Below, piece by piece: positions 10,364-20,039 of a DNA stretch of 64,000 nucleotides. The position numbers and the translations under genes were made by a program. Position 1 is the stretch's first letter; every line of letters begins with the position of its first letter. The notes beneath the pieces are model-generated. The model made no database searches, was not told the origin of the DNA, and saw nothing but the letters and a program-made list of their open reading frames with translations. This DNA is from Streptomyces sp. NK08204. GTDB taxonomy: Bacteria > Actinomycetota > Actinomycetes > Streptomycetales > Streptomycetaceae. The stretch covers positions 310,001-374,000 of the forward strand of contig NZ_JAINVF010000003.1 in the NCBI RefSeq assembly GCF_020400585.1. Reading direction: 5' to 3'.

Positions 10364-11185
10364 GTGAGTGTCGTACCCGCGGAGGTTGTGCCGGGTGGTG
10401 CCCGCACCGTGCCGGAGACGGCGCCCGGCGCGGCCGAACTCGGGCCGCCCGCCCGGCTGTGGCCGTCGCTGGCCGCCGTCTACCGCGCACAGCTGTCCCG
10501 TGCCCGGGTGGCGCGGATCCCGCTGCTGTTCGTGGCCACCTTCCAGTCCGTCGGCATCACCGTGATGATGCGAGGCGTCGTCGACACCGCCGGCGAGGCC
10601 CAGTCCGTGGTGGCGGGCTCCTCCGTGCTGGTCGTCGCCTACGTCGCGTTGAACCTGCTCGCCCAGTACTTCGGGCAGCTGCGGGCCAGCGGCGGACTCG
10701 ACCACTACGCCACGCTGCCGGTGCCGCCCGCCGCGGTGGTCCTGGGGGCCGCGGCGGCGTACGCCTCCTTCACGGTTCCCGGGACCCTGATGACGGCCGT
10801 GTTCGGCTGTGTACTGTTCGGGCTGCCGCTGGCCAACCTGTGGATCCTGCTGGCGGTGATCCCGCTCGCCGGAGCCGCGCTGTCCGGGCTGGGCGCGGCC
10901 TGCGGGCTGCTCGCGTCCCGGGCGGAGCTGGCCACGCTGCTCGGGCAGCTCGGCATGTCGGCGGCGCTGCTGCTCGGGGTGCTGCCCGCCGACCGGATGC
11001 CGGTGATCGTACGGCTGGCGCGCGACCTGCTGCCCTCGACCTACGGCGTGGAGGCCTACGCCCGTACGTTCGGCGCCCACCCGGACTGGGCCGTCGTCCT
11101 CGGTGACCTGGGGGTGTGCGCGGGCGTCGGGCTGGTCTCGCTGGCCGTGGCGACGTGGGCGTACCGCAGGGCCGCCGTCCGGTGA
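10364..11185 (+). CDS. ABC-2 type transporter permease
   Basis: This permease of about 273 residues has six hydrophobic segments (such as IPLLFVATFQSVGI, SSVLVVAYVALNLLA, LWILLAVIPLAGAAL and VVLGDLGVCAGVGLVSLAVATWAYRR) and the ABC-2 layout. GTG 10364 is chosen because GGGAAGAGGAG lies nine bases upstream; an in-frame GTG at 10307 lacks such a site. It is the partner of the ATPase at 9253-10266. The 97-bp gap between them is longer than usual for this pair, and a short ORF that overlaps the ATPase stop there looks non-coding. Confidence 0.9.
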   Translation: MSVVPAEVVPGGARTVPETAPGAAELGPPARLWPSLAAVYRAQLSRARVARIPLLFVATFQSVGITVMMRGVVDTAGEAQSVVAGSSVLVVAYVALNLLAQYFGQLRASGGLDHYATLPVPPAAVVLGAAAAYASFTVPGTLMTAVFGCVLFGLPLANLWILLAVIPLAGAALSGLGAACGLLASRAELATLLGQLGMSAALLLGVLPADRMPVIVRLARDLLPSTYGVEAYARTFGAHPDWAVVLGDLGVCAGVGLVSLAVATWAYRRAAVR

Positions 11186-11219
11186 CGCGGAGCACGGCGC
11201 GACCTGGCACGATGTCAGG

Positions 11220-11858
11220 GTGACCGCACCGCTGACTCCGCCACCGCCGCCGCATGACGACTCCGCGCATCAGCTCTGGCAGGCGCCGCCGCCCGCCGCG
11301 CAGGCCATGGGCCCGTACGAACAGGACGGCCCTGGGATGAAGACAGAAGTGCGTGAGGCCGCTGTCATCACGGTGGGCATGGCCCTGGGCGGGCTGCTGT
11401 TCGGACTGCTGTGGTGGTGGCTCGCGCCGCATGTGCCGCTGGTCGGGGACGAGGCCGGCCGGAACTGGGTCGTCTATTTCAAGGACCCCGAGGGCGAGCA
11501 GGCCATCGGCGTCGACGGGACGTTCACCCTGCTCGGGCTGGCCTTCGGCGTGGTCAGCGCGCTGGTGGTGTTCGCGCTGCGGCGGCGCGGCGGTGTGCCG
11601 CTCGTCGTCGCCCTCGGCCTCGGCGGACTGCTCGGGTCGTTGCTGGCGTGGCGGCTCGGGGTGTGGCTCGGGCCCGACTCCGACGTGCTCGCGCACGCGA
11701 AGGCCGTGGGCAAGGGGGTCACGTTCTCGGCGCCGCTGAAGTTGGGTGCGAAGGGGGCGTTGCTGGCCTGGCCGCTGGGGGCGCTGCTGGTGCACCTGGG
11801 GCTGACCGCGTTGTTCGGGCCCCGGGATCCCGAGTTGCCGGCGGCCCCGCCCCGCTGA
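11220..11858 (+). CDS. DUF2567 family membrane protein
   Basis: This 212-residue protein starts at GTG 11220 with a Pro-rich cytoplasmic N-terminus (TAPLTPPPPP). It has four hydrophobic segments: VITVGMALGGLLFGLLWWW, FTLLGLAFGVVSALVVFAL, a Gly/Leu segment ending AWRLGVWLG, and ALLAWPLGALLVHLGLTALF. The WWWLAP motif and the loop carrying YFKDPEGEQAIGVDGTF fit actinobacterial DUF2567. It follows the ABC permease by 34 bp on the same strand and may belong to that operon. Function is unknown. Confidence 0.8.
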   Translation: MTAPLTPPPPPHDDSAHQLWQAPPPAAQAMGPYEQDGPGMKTEVREAAVITVGMALGGLLFGLLWWWLAPHVPLVGDEAGRNWVVYFKDPEGEQAIGVDGTFTLLGLAFGVVSALVVFALRRRGGVPLVVALGLGGLLGSLLAWRLGVWLGPDSDVLAHAKAVGKGVTFSAPLKLGAKGALLAWPLGALLVHLGLTALFGPRDPELPAAPPR

Positions 11859-11872
11859 ACGGGCGCCGGCTC

Positions 11873-12373
11873 TCAGCCCCGCCCGATGGGCGCGAGCACC
11901 GCGTCCGTCAGGCCGGCCAGATCCGCCGGTGCCAGTTCCACCTCCAGACCCCGCCGCCCCGCCGACACGCAGATCGTCTTGTGCTGATCGGCCGAGTCGT
12001 CCAGGACCGTGCGCAGCTTCTTGCGCTGGCCCAGCGGGGAGATGCCGCCGCGGACGTAGCCGGTGGTGCGTTCCGCCAGGGTGGGGTCGGCCATGGTGGC
12101 CCGCTTGCCGCCGACGGCTGCCGCGAGGGCCTTCAGGTCCAGGGACCCGGCGACCGGGACCACGCCGACCACCAGGGCGCCGTCCACGTCGGCCACCAGG
12201 GTCTTGAAGACGCGGTCGGGGCTGACGCCCATCGCCTCGGCCGCCTCCTCTCCGTAGGAGGGGTGGGCGGGATCGTGGTCGTAGGCGTGGACCGTGAAGT
12301 CCACCCCGGCCGCCGTCAGCGCCACCGTCGCCGGCGTGCCGCCGGACTGCTGCTTCTTGGACTTCTTCGCCAT
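11873..12373 (-). CDS. ybaK: Cys-tRNA(Pro) deacylase, YbaK type
   Basis: This 166-residue protein starts MAKKSKKQQSGGTPATVAL. Its YbaK/ProX-type editing domain includes YDHDP, GVSPDRVFKTLVADVDG, KALAAAVGGKRATMADP, GYVRGGISPLGQRKKLRTVLDDSA and EVELAPADL. Family members hydrolyse Cys-tRNA(Pro) made in error by prolyl-tRNA synthetase. The length matches the family. It converges on the DUF2567 gene with a 14-bp gap and is followed upstream, on the same strand, by the Lon-N-domain protein. Confidence 0.92.
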   Translation of the reverse strand: MAKKSKKQQSGGTPATVALTAAGVDFTVHAYDHDPAHPSYGEEAAEAMGVSPDRVFKTLVADVDGALVVGVVPVAGSLDLKALAAAVGGKRATMADPTLAERTTGYVRGGISPLGQRKKLRTVLDDSADQHKTICVSAGRRGLEVELAPADLAGLTDAVLAPIGRG

Positions 12374-12393
12374 GGGATGCGGGCCTCGTTCCC

Positions 12394-13134
12394 TCAGTTC
12401 AGACTCGTCGGCGTGCGCGTCAGCTCGAACGCGGGCAACGACGGCAGGTTGCGGATGATGGCCGTCTCGGCGCGCAGGAGCGTCAGCTCGTCCCGGAGAC
12501 GGGAGGCGGTGTCCGGCGCCTGGAGGAGGCGCTGCTTGGTCGGGGTGTCGTGCACCATCGCCGCGGCCACCAGGTACGACACCACGCTCGGGTCGTTCGG
12601 CAGTTCCGCGCCCGTCGACAGGGACCGCTCCCGGGCGCCCGCCAGGCGCTTCTGGTACTGGAGGAAGGAGCGCAGCACCCCCTCGGCCAGCGCACCCGCC
12701 TCGTCGCCGGGCTCCTCCGGCAGCTCCTCCAGCTCCGCCGTCAGGTACGGGCCCGACGCGTCCACGGACAGCAGCCGTACCCGGGTCGTCCCCGTCGCCA
12801 GCACCTCGAAGGTGCCGCCCTCGCGCTCCCGGATCGTCGCCGCGTCCGCCACACAGCCCACGCCGTGGAAGGACTTGACCGGGTCGGGGCCGAAGCCCGC
12901 GGCCGGCCCCCGCTCGGGCTGTGCCGTCGGGTCGGGCATGCCGGGGGCGCTCGGTGCCACTTCGTGGCCGTCGCGGATCGCGACGACGGCGAACCGGCGC
13001 GGCTCGTCCTCGGGGGTCTTCAGCAGGTCGCGCATCATGGCGCGATAGCGCTCCTCGAAGACGGTCAGCGGCAGCACGAGCCCCGGGAACAGCACGGAGT
13101 TCAGGGGGAAGAGGGGGAGACGGACGGTGGTCAC
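12394..13134 (-). CDS. LON N-terminal (substrate-binding) domain protein
   Basis: This 246-residue protein begins VTTVRLPLFPLNSVLFPGLVLPLTVFEERYR, the classic start of the Lon N-domain. It continues with GVGCVADAATIREREGGTFEVLATGTTRVRLL and has a helical C-terminal third. There is no AAA+ module and no protease Ser-Lys dyad, so it is a stand-alone substrate-binding homologue of the kind common in actinobacteria. The start is GTG 13134. It lies 21 bp upstream of ybaK on the same strand, suggesting co-transcription. Confidence 0.92.
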   Translation of the reverse strand: MTTVRLPLFPLNSVLFPGLVLPLTVFEERYRAMMRDLLKTPEDEPRRFAVVAIRDGHEVAPSAPGMPDPTAQPERGPAAGFGPDPVKSFHGVGCVADAATIREREGGTFEVLATGTTRVRLLSVDASGPYLTAELEELPEEPGDEAGALAEGVLRSFLQYQKRLAGARERSLSTGAELPNDPSVVSYLVAAAMVHDTPTKQRLLQAPDTASRLRDELTLLRAETAIIRNLPSLPAFELTRTPTSLN

Positions 13135-13145
13135 GGCGCCCCAGC

Positions 13146-14228
13146 CTAATGGTCACCGGCATGGACGCGGTCGTTGTGCCCGCATCCCGGCCGGCTCCGG
13201 GGTCGCGGGGGCGCCGGCAGCAGCCCCGCCGGGGTGGTGTGCGCACCCGCCGTCAGGAGGTTCTCGCGCAGCCGCAGGAAGAGGCCCAGCGGGTCGTCGG
13301 AGAGCCGGTCCCAGGGGAAGGACGTCGCGTACGGGCCGATCAGACGCAGCTGGGCGCGGGCGTCCGCCCAGCGTTCCAGCCGGAGCAGCACGTACAGCAG
13401 CTTGTTGCGGACCTCGGCGGGCCAGGGGTCGGCCGCCGGGAGCCGGGCGGAGAGCGCGATCGCCCGGTCGGCCGCCGCGTCCAGCCGGGCACGGGGCACC
13501 TGGGGGCCGCGGCCGTCCGTCAGACAGCCGAAGGCCGCCCGCGCCGGCAGCGCCTGGACGAGTGAGTCGTCCGGGGCGTCCTGAGCGGCCTGCTCGGCGA
13601 AGTCGAAGCACTCGCGGTGCGAGCCACGGGGGGTGTGGGGCGTGGTCCCCCGCAGGACGCAGCAGGAGACGGCCAGGTAGCGCAGGGCGGCCACATGGCA
13701 GCCGTAGTGGTGCGGGGCGCGGCGGACCGCTGCCTCCCACAGCTCCTCGAAGTACCGGTGCCCGGCCCGGGAGCCGCGGGCGTGGTCGAGGGCGATCCGC
13801 CAGGGCACCGGGTCGCGGGCGTCGGCGTGGGCGGCGGCCGTGATGAGCGGGCTCGCCTCGCGCAGCGACTCGGCGCGGGCCGGCGAGGTCCAGGCGCGGT
13901 CCACGGCCAGCTGGGTGCCGACCAGCAGGGCGCCCGGGTCGTCGGGGGCCGCTGTGCGCCATGTGTCGAACCACTCGGGGCGCGAGCGCGCGAACGCGGC
14001 CAGGCGCCGGGTGTACCGGTCGCGGTGCTCCCACTCGGCCGCCGTGCGCGTGGCCGCCAGCAAGGCGGCGGCGGTGGCGTACTCGGACCGGCCGGCCGCG
14101 ACCAGCGCGGGGGAGAGGCGGTCGTCGGGCGCGTCGAGCACCGCCTCGTCGTCGGCCGACGGCCGGCCGACGGGGCACGTGAGGCGTTTGGTCATCCAGC
14201 CGGACCGGATGAGCGAGGGCAGCGCAGC
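13146..14228 (-). CDS. hypothetical protein, helical-repeat type
   Basis: This protein of about 360 residues is rich in Ala, Arg, Asp and Trp and mostly helical in appearance. Repeated patterns such as AAALLAATRTAAEWEHRDRY, AAAHADARDPVPWRIALDHARG and LERWADARAQLRLIG recall TPR-like helical hairpins, but no motif is good enough to name a family. The last roughly 30 residues (PAPPRPRSRPG) are Pro/Arg-rich. ATG 14228 is used; an ATG four codons upstream is equally possible since neither has a clear ribosome site. It is co-directional with the Lon-N-domain gene 12 bp downstream. Confidence 0.65.
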   Translation of the reverse strand, partial: AALPSLIRSGWMTKRLTCPVGRPSADDEAVLDAPDDRLSPALVAAGRSEYATAAALLAATRTAAEWEHRDRYTRRLAAFARSRPEWFDTWRTAAPDDPGALLVGTQLAVDRAWTSPARAESLREASPLITAAAHADARDPVPWRIALDHARGSRAGHRYFEELWEAAVRRAPHHYGCHVAALRYLAVSCCVLRGTTPHTPRGSHRECFDFAEQAAQDAPDDSLVQALPARAAFGCLTDGRGPQVPRARLDAAADRAIALSARLPAADPWPAEVRNKLLYVLLRLERWADARAQLRLIGPYATSFPWDRLSDDPLGLFLRLRENLLTAGAHTTPAGLLPAPPRPRSRPGCGHNDRVHAGDH

Positions 14229-14335
14229 CATGGTGCACACCATTGAAAGACCGCAGGTCGGGGGCGCGCCAGAGGGCCGGGGCAAGTCATGGAAGGTTGT
14301 ACGGCAGGCGGTCAAAGCCAGGTAAAGGGCGATTC

Positions 14336-14397
14336 TTCAACTGCTGGCCCTTCAACTGCTGGCCCTTCGACCACTGGTGCCCCTTCGACCACTGGTG
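14336..14397. repeat. two adjoining short tandem duplications
   Basis: Two perfect 15-bp copies of TTCAACTGCTGGCCC (14336-14350 and 14351-14365) run directly into two copies of an 18-bp unit starting TTCGACCACTGGTG (14366-14383 and 14384-14397, the second incomplete). The 15- and 18-bp units are themselves related (TTCRACYRCTGG). They lie in the 228-bp gap between two minus-strand genes. No coding frame across them is convincing. Confidence 0.85.
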
Positions 14398-14456
14398 ACA
14401 CCTCATCTGCTCGACTGCCGGGCCGTGCCCGTCGGCGCGGCCCACTGCCTGCCGCC

Positions 14457-16142
14457 TCAGCCACGCCGCAGCAGCCGTGTCGCCCCCGCCGCCACCGTCG
14501 TCGCCAGGATCCAGCCCAGCAGGATCATCACCGCGGCCAGCCACTGCCAGCCGCCGCGCAGCTGCCACTGGCCGACCTGGCCCAGGTCGATCACCGGCAG
14601 CAGCAGGTCCAGCGTGAACAGGGCCGGACTCCAGGCCGGGTGCCCGTCGGCGTTCATCGGCGGATGGCTCGCGTGCGCGAAGGCGAGCGTGCCCGCCGCC
14701 CACAGCACCGCCATCCACACCGCGGCCCGGCCCGGCCGGTAGCCGTAGGCCACCGCCCAGTCCTGGACGTAGCCCCAGAGCTTGGCGGCCACCGGCAGGG
14801 TCTCGCGGCGCCGGCGCTGCTTGGCCAGCAGCACCTCGCGCGCGTCCTCGTCCTCCCCGGCGGCGCGCAGCACCGCGGCCAGCCGCTCGTACGGCTCCGG
14901 GTGGTACTCGGGGGTGGCCGCCGCCACCCAGTCCAGACGCCGGACCAACGGGAACGGGCCCTGCGGGGCAAGGGCCTCGTACGTGAAGCCGCGCATCTGC
15001 AGGCGCCCGAGGCCCGGCCAGCTGCCCGCGCGGTCCACCAGGTTGGCGACCCGCGCACCGGAGAGCACCACCTTGCCGCGCTGAGGCTCGTCGCCGAGGA
15101 AGCGCAGCTCCGGTGTCTGCACCCGGCGCAGGGACACCTCCTGGTCGTCGGTGAGGTCGAACCGGGCCCGCTCCAGGTCGACCGCGTCCCCGAACCGCCC
15201 GTCGTCCAGGCGCACCCCGCCCCGGCACTCGAAACGCTGGATGCGCGTCCCACGCGCCGGGGTCGTGCCGCTCAGCAACGGGCTGCCCACGCCGGCCGGG
15301 GTCAGGTACAAGGTGCGCTCCACCGTGAGCTGGGGGGCGTTGAGGGCGAGGCGGGCGTAGGGGTTGGCGAGCCGGGCGCCGCGCAGGCTCAACGACACGC
15401 CGACCTTGGCGCTGCGCAGGCTCAGCTCGCCGTGCGACTCCAGCATCTCCGCCTGGAGGTCCTGGCCGACGGTCATGCCGTCCGCCGCGATGGACCGCCC
15501 GCTGCGGTCCCGGTACGCCACCGCCTGGTTGAGCAGCAGATCGGTGCCGATGTGCGCGTCGGTCAGCCGGACCCCGTTCTGGAAGCGGCAGCGCGGCAGA
15601 TGCAGATCGCCCTCGGTGTGCACCCGGGCGGCCTCCAGACGCGGTACCGCGCAGTCCACCAGGCGCATGGTCGTGAAGCGGGCCTCCGGCAGCAGGACCT
15701 CGTGGTCGAAGCGGCAGCCGCGCAGCTCCACGTACGGCGTGACGGTGCCGCCCGCCAGGTTCACCGTGCCCGTGATCCGCACGCCGACGAGCTTCAGCGA
15801 GGACACCCGGCCGGCCAGCGCCGGCGGCCCGTCCAGCAGCAGCCAGCAGATGATCCGCGCGCGCACGCTGCGCTCGGGCCCCCAGGGATGCCCGCCGTGC
15901 GGGTCGTCCACGACGGCGTCCCCGCTGCTCAGGTCGTACACGCTGCCGTTGCGGAACGCCTGCCACATGCCCGCCTCGGCCGGGGTCAGGTCGTCCGGCG
16001 GCTCCCCGGTGAGGATGCCGGCCCCCTCGGTCACCGCAGTTCCGTCTCCCTCCACCGTCCAGGGGATTTCGTACAGCCGTTCATGCCCGTTGAGTGGCTG
16101 CTGGAACACTAGAGGTGAAGGCGATCTTCCAGATTTGGCCAT
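14457..16142 (-). CDS. pentapeptide-like membrane protein upstream of hisD
   Basis: This protein of about 561 residues is cytoplasmic for most of its length. It contains many short strands with the pattern of a right-handed beta-helix (LKLVGVRITGTVNLAGG, VELRGCRFDHEVLLPEARF, LRLVDCAV, LHLPRCRFQNGVRLTDAHIG, LSLRSAKVGVSLSLRGARL). A charged stretch follows (LLAKQRRRRETLP). The C-terminus has three hydrophobic segments near VWMAVLWAAGTLAFA, LFTLDLLLPVIDLG and WLAAVMILLGWILATTVAAGA. Some databases call such proteins membrane-associated oxidoreductases, but I see no nucleotide or metal motif. ATG 16142 is used. The open frame continues antisense to hisD to 17480, which is not credible as coding. 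It is divergent from hisD with a 63-bp gap. Confidence 0.75.
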   Translation of the reverse strand: MAKSGRSPSPLVFQQPLNGHERLYEIPWTVEGDGTAVTEGAGILTGEPPDDLTPAEAGMWQAFRNGSVYDLSSGDAVVDDPHGGHPWGPERSVRARIICWLLLDGPPALAGRVSSLKLVGVRITGTVNLAGGTVTPYVELRGCRFDHEVLLPEARFTTMRLVDCAVPRLEAARVHTEGDLHLPRCRFQNGVRLTDAHIGTDLLLNQAVAYRDRSGRSIAADGMTVGQDLQAEMLESHGELSLRSAKVGVSLSLRGARLANPYARLALNAPQLTVERTLYLTPAGVGSPLLSGTTPARGTRIQRFECRGGVRLDDGRFGDAVDLERARFDLTDDQEVSLRRVQTPELRFLGDEPQRGKVVLSGARVANLVDRAGSWPGLGRLQMRGFTYEALAPQGPFPLVRRLDWVAAATPEYHPEPYERLAAVLRAAGEDEDAREVLLAKQRRRRETLPVAAKLWGYVQDWAVAYGYRPGRAAVWMAVLWAAGTLAFAHASHPPMNADGHPAWSPALFTLDLLLPVIDLGQVGQWQLRGGWQWLAAVMILLGWILATTVAAGATRLLRRG

Positions 16143-16205
16143 GTTCTGTATCAGCCATTGATACGCGCCAACGCCCCGTGACGCCGGTCTGAGAGAATTG
16201 AGCCC

Positions 16206-17531
16206 GTGATCTCCCGAATCGATCTGCGCGGTGAGGCCCTTCCCCAGGGTCCCGCCTTGCGCGACCTGCTGCCCCGAGCCGACTTCGACGTTCAGGCCGC
16301 CCTCGAGAAGGTGCGTCCGATCTGCGAAGCCGTGCATCATCGTGGCGACGCGGCGCTGATCGACTTCGCCGAGAAGTTCGACGGAGTACGGCTGGAAACC
16401 GTCCGTGTCCCGGCCCAGGCGCTCACCGACGCGCTGGCCGGACTCGACCCGGCCGTGCGCGCCGCCCTGGAGGAGTCCATCCGCCGCGCCCGCCTGGTCC
16501 ACCGCGAGCAGCGCCGGACCACGCACACCACCCAGGTCGTACCCGGCGGCTCCGTGACCGAGAAGTGGGTGCCGGTCGAGCGCGTCGGACTGTACGCACC
16601 CGGCGGCCGGTCCGTGTACCCGTCCTCCGTGATCATGAACGCCGTGCCGGCCCAGGAGGCCGGCGTCGAGTCGATCGCGCTCGCCTCCCCGCCGCAGGCC
16701 GAGTTCGGCGGGCTGCCGCACCCGACGATCCTCGCCGCGTGCGCGCTGCTCGGCGTGGACGAGGTCTACGCGGCGGGCGGCGCCACCGCCGTCGCGATGT
16801 TCGCCCACGGCACCGAGTCCTGCGCCCCGGCCAACATGGTCACCGGTCCCGGCAACATCTGGGTCGCCGCCGCCAAGCGCTACTTCACCGGCAAGATCGG
16901 TATCGACACCGAGGCCGGCCCCACCGAGATCGCGGTCCTCGCCGACGACACCGCCGACCCGGTGCACATCGCCGCGGACCTGATCAGCCAGGCCGAGCAC
17001 GACCCGCTCGCGGCGGCCGTGCTGGTCACCGACTCCGTCGAGCTGGCGGACGCGGTGGCCAAGGAGCTGGAGCCGCAGGTCGCGGCCACCAAGCACATCG
17101 AGGACCGCATCCGCCCGGCCCTGGCCGGCAAGCAGTCCGCGATCGTGCTCGTCGACGGCATCGAGGAAGGACTCAGGGTGGTCGACGCCTACGGCGCCGA
17201 GCACCTGGAGATCCAGACCGCCGACGCCGCCGCGGTGGCCGACCGGGTACGCAACGCGGGCGCGATCTTCATCGGACCCTGGGCCCCCGTCTCGCTCGGT
17301 GACTACGCGGCCGGGTCCAACCACGTCCTGCCCACCGGCGGCTGCGCCTGTCACTCCTCCGGCCTGTCCGTCCAGTCCTTCCTGCGCGGCATCCACATCG
17401 TGGACTACACCAAGGACGCGCTCGCCGAGGTCGCGCACCACGTGGTGACGCTGGCGGAGGCGGAGGACCTGCCGGCGCACGGTGCGGCGATCAAGGCCCG
17501 GTTCGGCTGGAAGGTACCGACGAGCAAGTGA
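16206..17531 (+). CDS. hisD: histidinol dehydrogenase
   Basis: This 441-residue enzyme catalyses the last two steps of histidine synthesis, oxidising L-histidinol to histidine with NAD and a bound zinc. Motifs seen include [52 protein letters not shown], the zinc-ligand segment [12 protein letters not shown] and [12 protein letters not shown]. The start is GTG 16206 behind GAGAGAATTGAG. Its stop overlaps the hisC start (GTGA), so the two are translationally coupled. It is the first gene of the his run; the 63-bp gap upstream must contain the promoter. Confidence 0.98.
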   Translation: MISRIDLRGEALPQGPALRDLLPRADFDVQAALEKVRPICEAVHHRGDAALIDFAEKFDGVRLETVRVPAQALTDALAGLDPAVRAALEESIRRARLVHREQRRTTHTTQVVPGGSVTEKWVPVERVGLYAPGGRSVYPSSVIMNAVPAQEAGVESIALASPPQAEFGGLPHPTILAACALLGVDEVYAAGGATAVAMFAHGTESCAPANMVTGPGNIWVAAAKRYFTGKIGIDTEAGPTEIAVLADDTADPVHIAADLISQAEHDPLAAAVLVTDSVELADAVAKELEPQVAATKHIEDRIRPALAGKQSAIVLVDGIEEGLRVVDAYGAEHLEIQTADAAAVADRVRNAGAIFIGPWAPVSLGDYAAGSNHVLPTGGCACHSSGLSVQSFLRGIHIVDYTKDALAEVAHHVVTLAEAEDLPAHGAAIKARFGWKVPTSK

Positions 17532-18637
17532 GCTACGGAATCGACGATCTTCCCGTACGGGACGAGCTGCGCGGCAAGTCCCCCTACGGCGCGCCCCAAC
17601 TGGACGTCCCCGTACGGCTGAACACCAACGAGAACCCCTACCCGCTGCCCGAGCCGCTGGTCGAGCGGATCGCGGAGCGGGTGCGGGAGGCCGCCCGCCA
17701 CCTGAACCGCTATCCCGACCGGGACGCGGTCCAGCTGCGCACCGAACTGGCCGCGTACCTGACGAGGACCGGCAACCACCCGCTCGGCATGGAGAACGTG
17801 TGGGCCGCCAACGGCTCCAACGAGGTCATCCAGCAGCTGCTGCAGACCTTCGGCGGACCGGGCCGCACCGCCCTCGGCTTCGAGCCGTCGTACTCGATGC
17901 ACGCGCTCATCGCGCGCGGCACCGGAACCGGCTGGATCTCCGGCCCCCGCAGCGAGGACTTCTCGCTCGACGTCGCGGCGGCCGAGCGGGCGATCGCGGA
18001 GCACAAGCCGGACGTCGTCTTCATCACCACACCCAACAACCCCACCGGCAACGCGGTTCCACCGGAGACGGTCCTCGCACTGTACGAGGCGGCGCAGGCG
18101 GCCAAGCCGTCCATGGTGGTCGTGGACGAGGCCTACGTCGAGTTCAGCCACGGCGCCTCGCTGCTGCCGCTGCTGGCGGGCCGCCCGCACCTCGTCGTCT
18201 CCCGCACGATGTCGAAGGCGTTCGGCGCGGCCGGCCTGCGCCTCGGCTACCTGGCCGCGCACCCGGCGGTCGTGGACGCCGTCCAGCTCGTACGGCTGCC
18301 GTACCACCTCTCGGCGGTCACCCAGGCGACCGCCCTGGCCGCCCTGGAGCACACCGACACGCTGCTGGGGTACGTCGAGCAGCTGAAGTCGGAGCGCGAC
18401 CGGCTGCTCGCCGAACTGCGGGCCATCGGCTACGACGTCACGGAGTCGGATGCGAACTTCGTGCAGTTCGGGCGGTTCGCCGACACGCACGAGGCCTGGC
18501 AGAAGATCCTCGACCGGGGTGTCCTGGTCCGGGACAACGGCGTACCGGGGTGGCTGCGGGTGTCCGCCGGAACCCCGCAGGAGAACGACGCGTTCCTCGA
18601 CGCGGTACGAGAGCTGAAGAAGGAGCTGGAGGCATGA
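17528..18637 (+). CDS. hisC: histidinol-phosphate aminotransferase
   Basis: This 369-residue class I/II PLP aminotransferase converts imidazole-acetol phosphate and glutamate to histidinol phosphate. Motifs include [55 protein letters not shown] and [17 protein letters not shown], where K230 should bind PLP. GTG 17528 overlaps the hisD stop by four bases, and the hisC stop overlaps the hisB ATG in the same way. Confidence 0.97.
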   Translation: MSYGIDDLPVRDELRGKSPYGAPQLDVPVRLNTNENPYPLPEPLVERIAERVREAARHLNRYPDRDAVQLRTELAAYLTRTGNHPLGMENVWAANGSNEVIQQLLQTFGGPGRTALGFEPSYSMHALIARGTGTGWISGPRSEDFSLDVAAAERAIAEHKPDVVFITTPNNPTGNAVPPETVLALYEAAQAAKPSMVVVDEAYVEFSHGASLLPLLAGRPHLVVSRTMSKAFGAAGLRLGYLAAHPAVVDAVQLVRLPYHLSAVTQATALAALEHTDTLLGYVEQLKSERDRLLAELRAIGYDVTESDANFVQFGRFADTHEAWQKILDRGVLVRDNGVPGWLRVSAGTPQENDAFLDAVRELKKELEA

Positions 18638-19227
18638 ACCGCGTAGGACGCGTGGAGCGCACCACCAAGGAGACCTCGGTCCTGGTCGAGATAGACCTCG
18701 ACGGCACCGGGCGGACCGACATCGCCACCGGCGTCGGCTTCTACGACCACATGCTCGACCAGCTCGGCCGGCACGGTCTGTTCGACCTGACCGTGAAGAC
18801 CGACGGCGACCTGCACATCGACTCCCACCACACCATCGAGGACACCGCCCTCGCGCTCGGCGCCGCCTTCAGGCAGGCGCTCGGCGACAAGGTGGGGATC
18901 TACCGCTTCGGCAACTGCACGGTCCCGCTGGACGAGTCCCTCGCCCAGGTCACCGTCGACCTGTCCGGCCGCCCCTACCTCGTGCACACCGAGCCCGAGA
19001 ACATGGCACCGATGATCGGCGAGTACGACACCACGATGACGCGGCACATCCTGGAGTCCTTCGTGGCCCAGGCGCAGATCGCGCTGCACGTGCACGTGCC
19101 CTACGGGCGCAACGCGCACCACATCGTGGAATGCCAGTTCAAGGCGCTCGCGCGAGCGCTGCGTTACGCGTCGGAGCGCGACCCGCGCGCGGCCGGCATC
19201 ATCCCGTCGACGAAGGGCGCCCTGTAA
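18634..19227 (+). CDS. hisB: imidazoleglycerol-phosphate dehydratase
   Basis: This 197-residue monofunctional IGP dehydratase makes imidazole-acetol phosphate. The metal-binding repeats are present: [35 protein letters not shown], and in the second half [17 protein letters not shown] and [20 protein letters not shown]. There is no histidinol-phosphatase domain, as is normal outside the gamma-proteobacteria. ATG 18634 sits in an ATGA overlap with hisC. Confidence 0.97.
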   Translation: MNRVGRVERTTKETSVLVEIDLDGTGRTDIATGVGFYDHMLDQLGRHGLFDLTVKTDGDLHIDSHHTIEDTALALGAAFRQALGDKVGIYRFGNCTVPLDESLAQVTVDLSGRPYLVHTEPENMAPMIGEYDTTMTRHILESFVAQAQIALHVHVPYGRNAHHIVECQFKALARALRYASERDPRAAGIIPSTKGAL

Positions 19228-19230
19228 GCG

Positions 19231-19395
19231 ATGAACGGTCTGTCCACCGCCCTGATCTTCGTGGGCCTCGTCCTCGTCGGCGGGATCATCTCCTTCGTCA
19301 AGCAGAAGATGCCCACCAGCCTCATCGTGCTGCTGTCCATCAGCGCGGCGATGTGCCTGGTCGCGGGCGTCATGCGGCTGGAGGTGTGGAATTGA
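19231..19395 (+). CDS. 54-residue membrane protein between hisB and hisH
   Basis: ATG 19231 opens 54 codons three bases after the hisB stop. The protein starts [19 protein letters not shown]. It has two hydrophobic helices (residues 5-20 and 27-46) joined by a short basic loop with [11 protein letters not shown], and ends MRLEVWN. Its stop codon overlaps the hisH start region. I know of similar small ORFs in streptomycete his operons but no assigned function. The tight spacing on both sides and the clean two-helix pattern argue that it is a real, coupled gene. Confidence 0.78.
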   Translation: MNGLSTALIFVGLVLVGGIISFVKQKMPTSLIVLLSISAAMCLVAGVMRLEVWN

Positions 19396-20036
19396 GCACC
19401 GGCGGCAAGAAGGTCGTCGTCTTCGACTACGGCTTCGGCAACGTCCGCTCCGCCGAGCGCGCCCTCGCGCGCGTGGGGGCCGACGTCGAGATCACGCGTG
19501 ACTTCGACAAGGCGATGAACGCCGACGGTCTGCTGGTGCCCGGCGTCGGCGCGTTCGCCGCCTGCATGCGGGGCCTGCGCGCGGCCCGCGGTGACTGGGT
19601 CGTGGACCGCCGGCTGTCCGGCGGGCGGCCCGTGATGGGCATCTGCGTGGGCATGCAGATCCTTTTCGCGCGCGGCATCGAGCACGGCGTGGAGGCCGAG
19701 GGCCTCGACGAGTGGCCCGGCACGGTCGAGCCGCTCCAGGCCGACGTCGTGCCCCACATGGGCTGGAACACCGTCGACGCCCCGCTCGACTCCCAGCTGT
19801 TCGCAGGCCTGGACCGGGACGCCCGCTTCTACTTCGTGCACTCCTACGCCGTCCACGACTGGACCCTGGAGACGAACAACCCGGTGATCGAGGCACCCAG
19901 GATCACCTGGACGACGCACGGCAGGCCCTTCGTGGCCGCCGTGGAGAACGGCGCCCTGTGGGCCACCCAGTTCCACCCCGAGAAGTCCGGCGACGCCGGC
20001 GCCCAGCTCCTCACCAACTGGATCGGAACCCTGTAG
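19392..20036 (+). CDS. hisH: imidazole glycerol phosphate synthase, glutaminase subunit
   Basis: This 214-residue class I glutamine amidotransferase supplies ammonia to HisF. Cys85 in GICVGMQ is the nucleophile, and the His-Glu of TQFHPEKSG completes the triad. The start is unusual. TTG 19392 has GGAGG seven bases upstream, while the in-frame GTG at 19386 almost touches that site. The TTG overlaps the stop of the small membrane protein gene, implying coupling. The ATG of priA follows the stop by three bases. Confidence 0.95.
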   Translation: MSTGGKKVVVFDYGFGNVRSAERALARVGADVEITRDFDKAMNADGLLVPGVGAFAACMRGLRAARGDWVVDRRLSGGRPVMGICVGMQILFARGIEHGVEAEGLDEWPGTVEPLQADVVPHMGWNTVDAPLDSQLFAGLDRDARFYFVHSYAVHDWTLETNNPVIEAPRITWTTHGRPFVAAVENGALWATQFHPEKSGDAGAQLLTNWIGTL

Positions 20037-20039
20037 ACC

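Noticed and set aside
16143..17480. N-terminal extension of the minus-strand pentapeptide-like protein across hisD
   Set aside because: The extension is antisense to hisD and shows shadow composition; the native-looking sequence begins at MAKSGRSP (16142).
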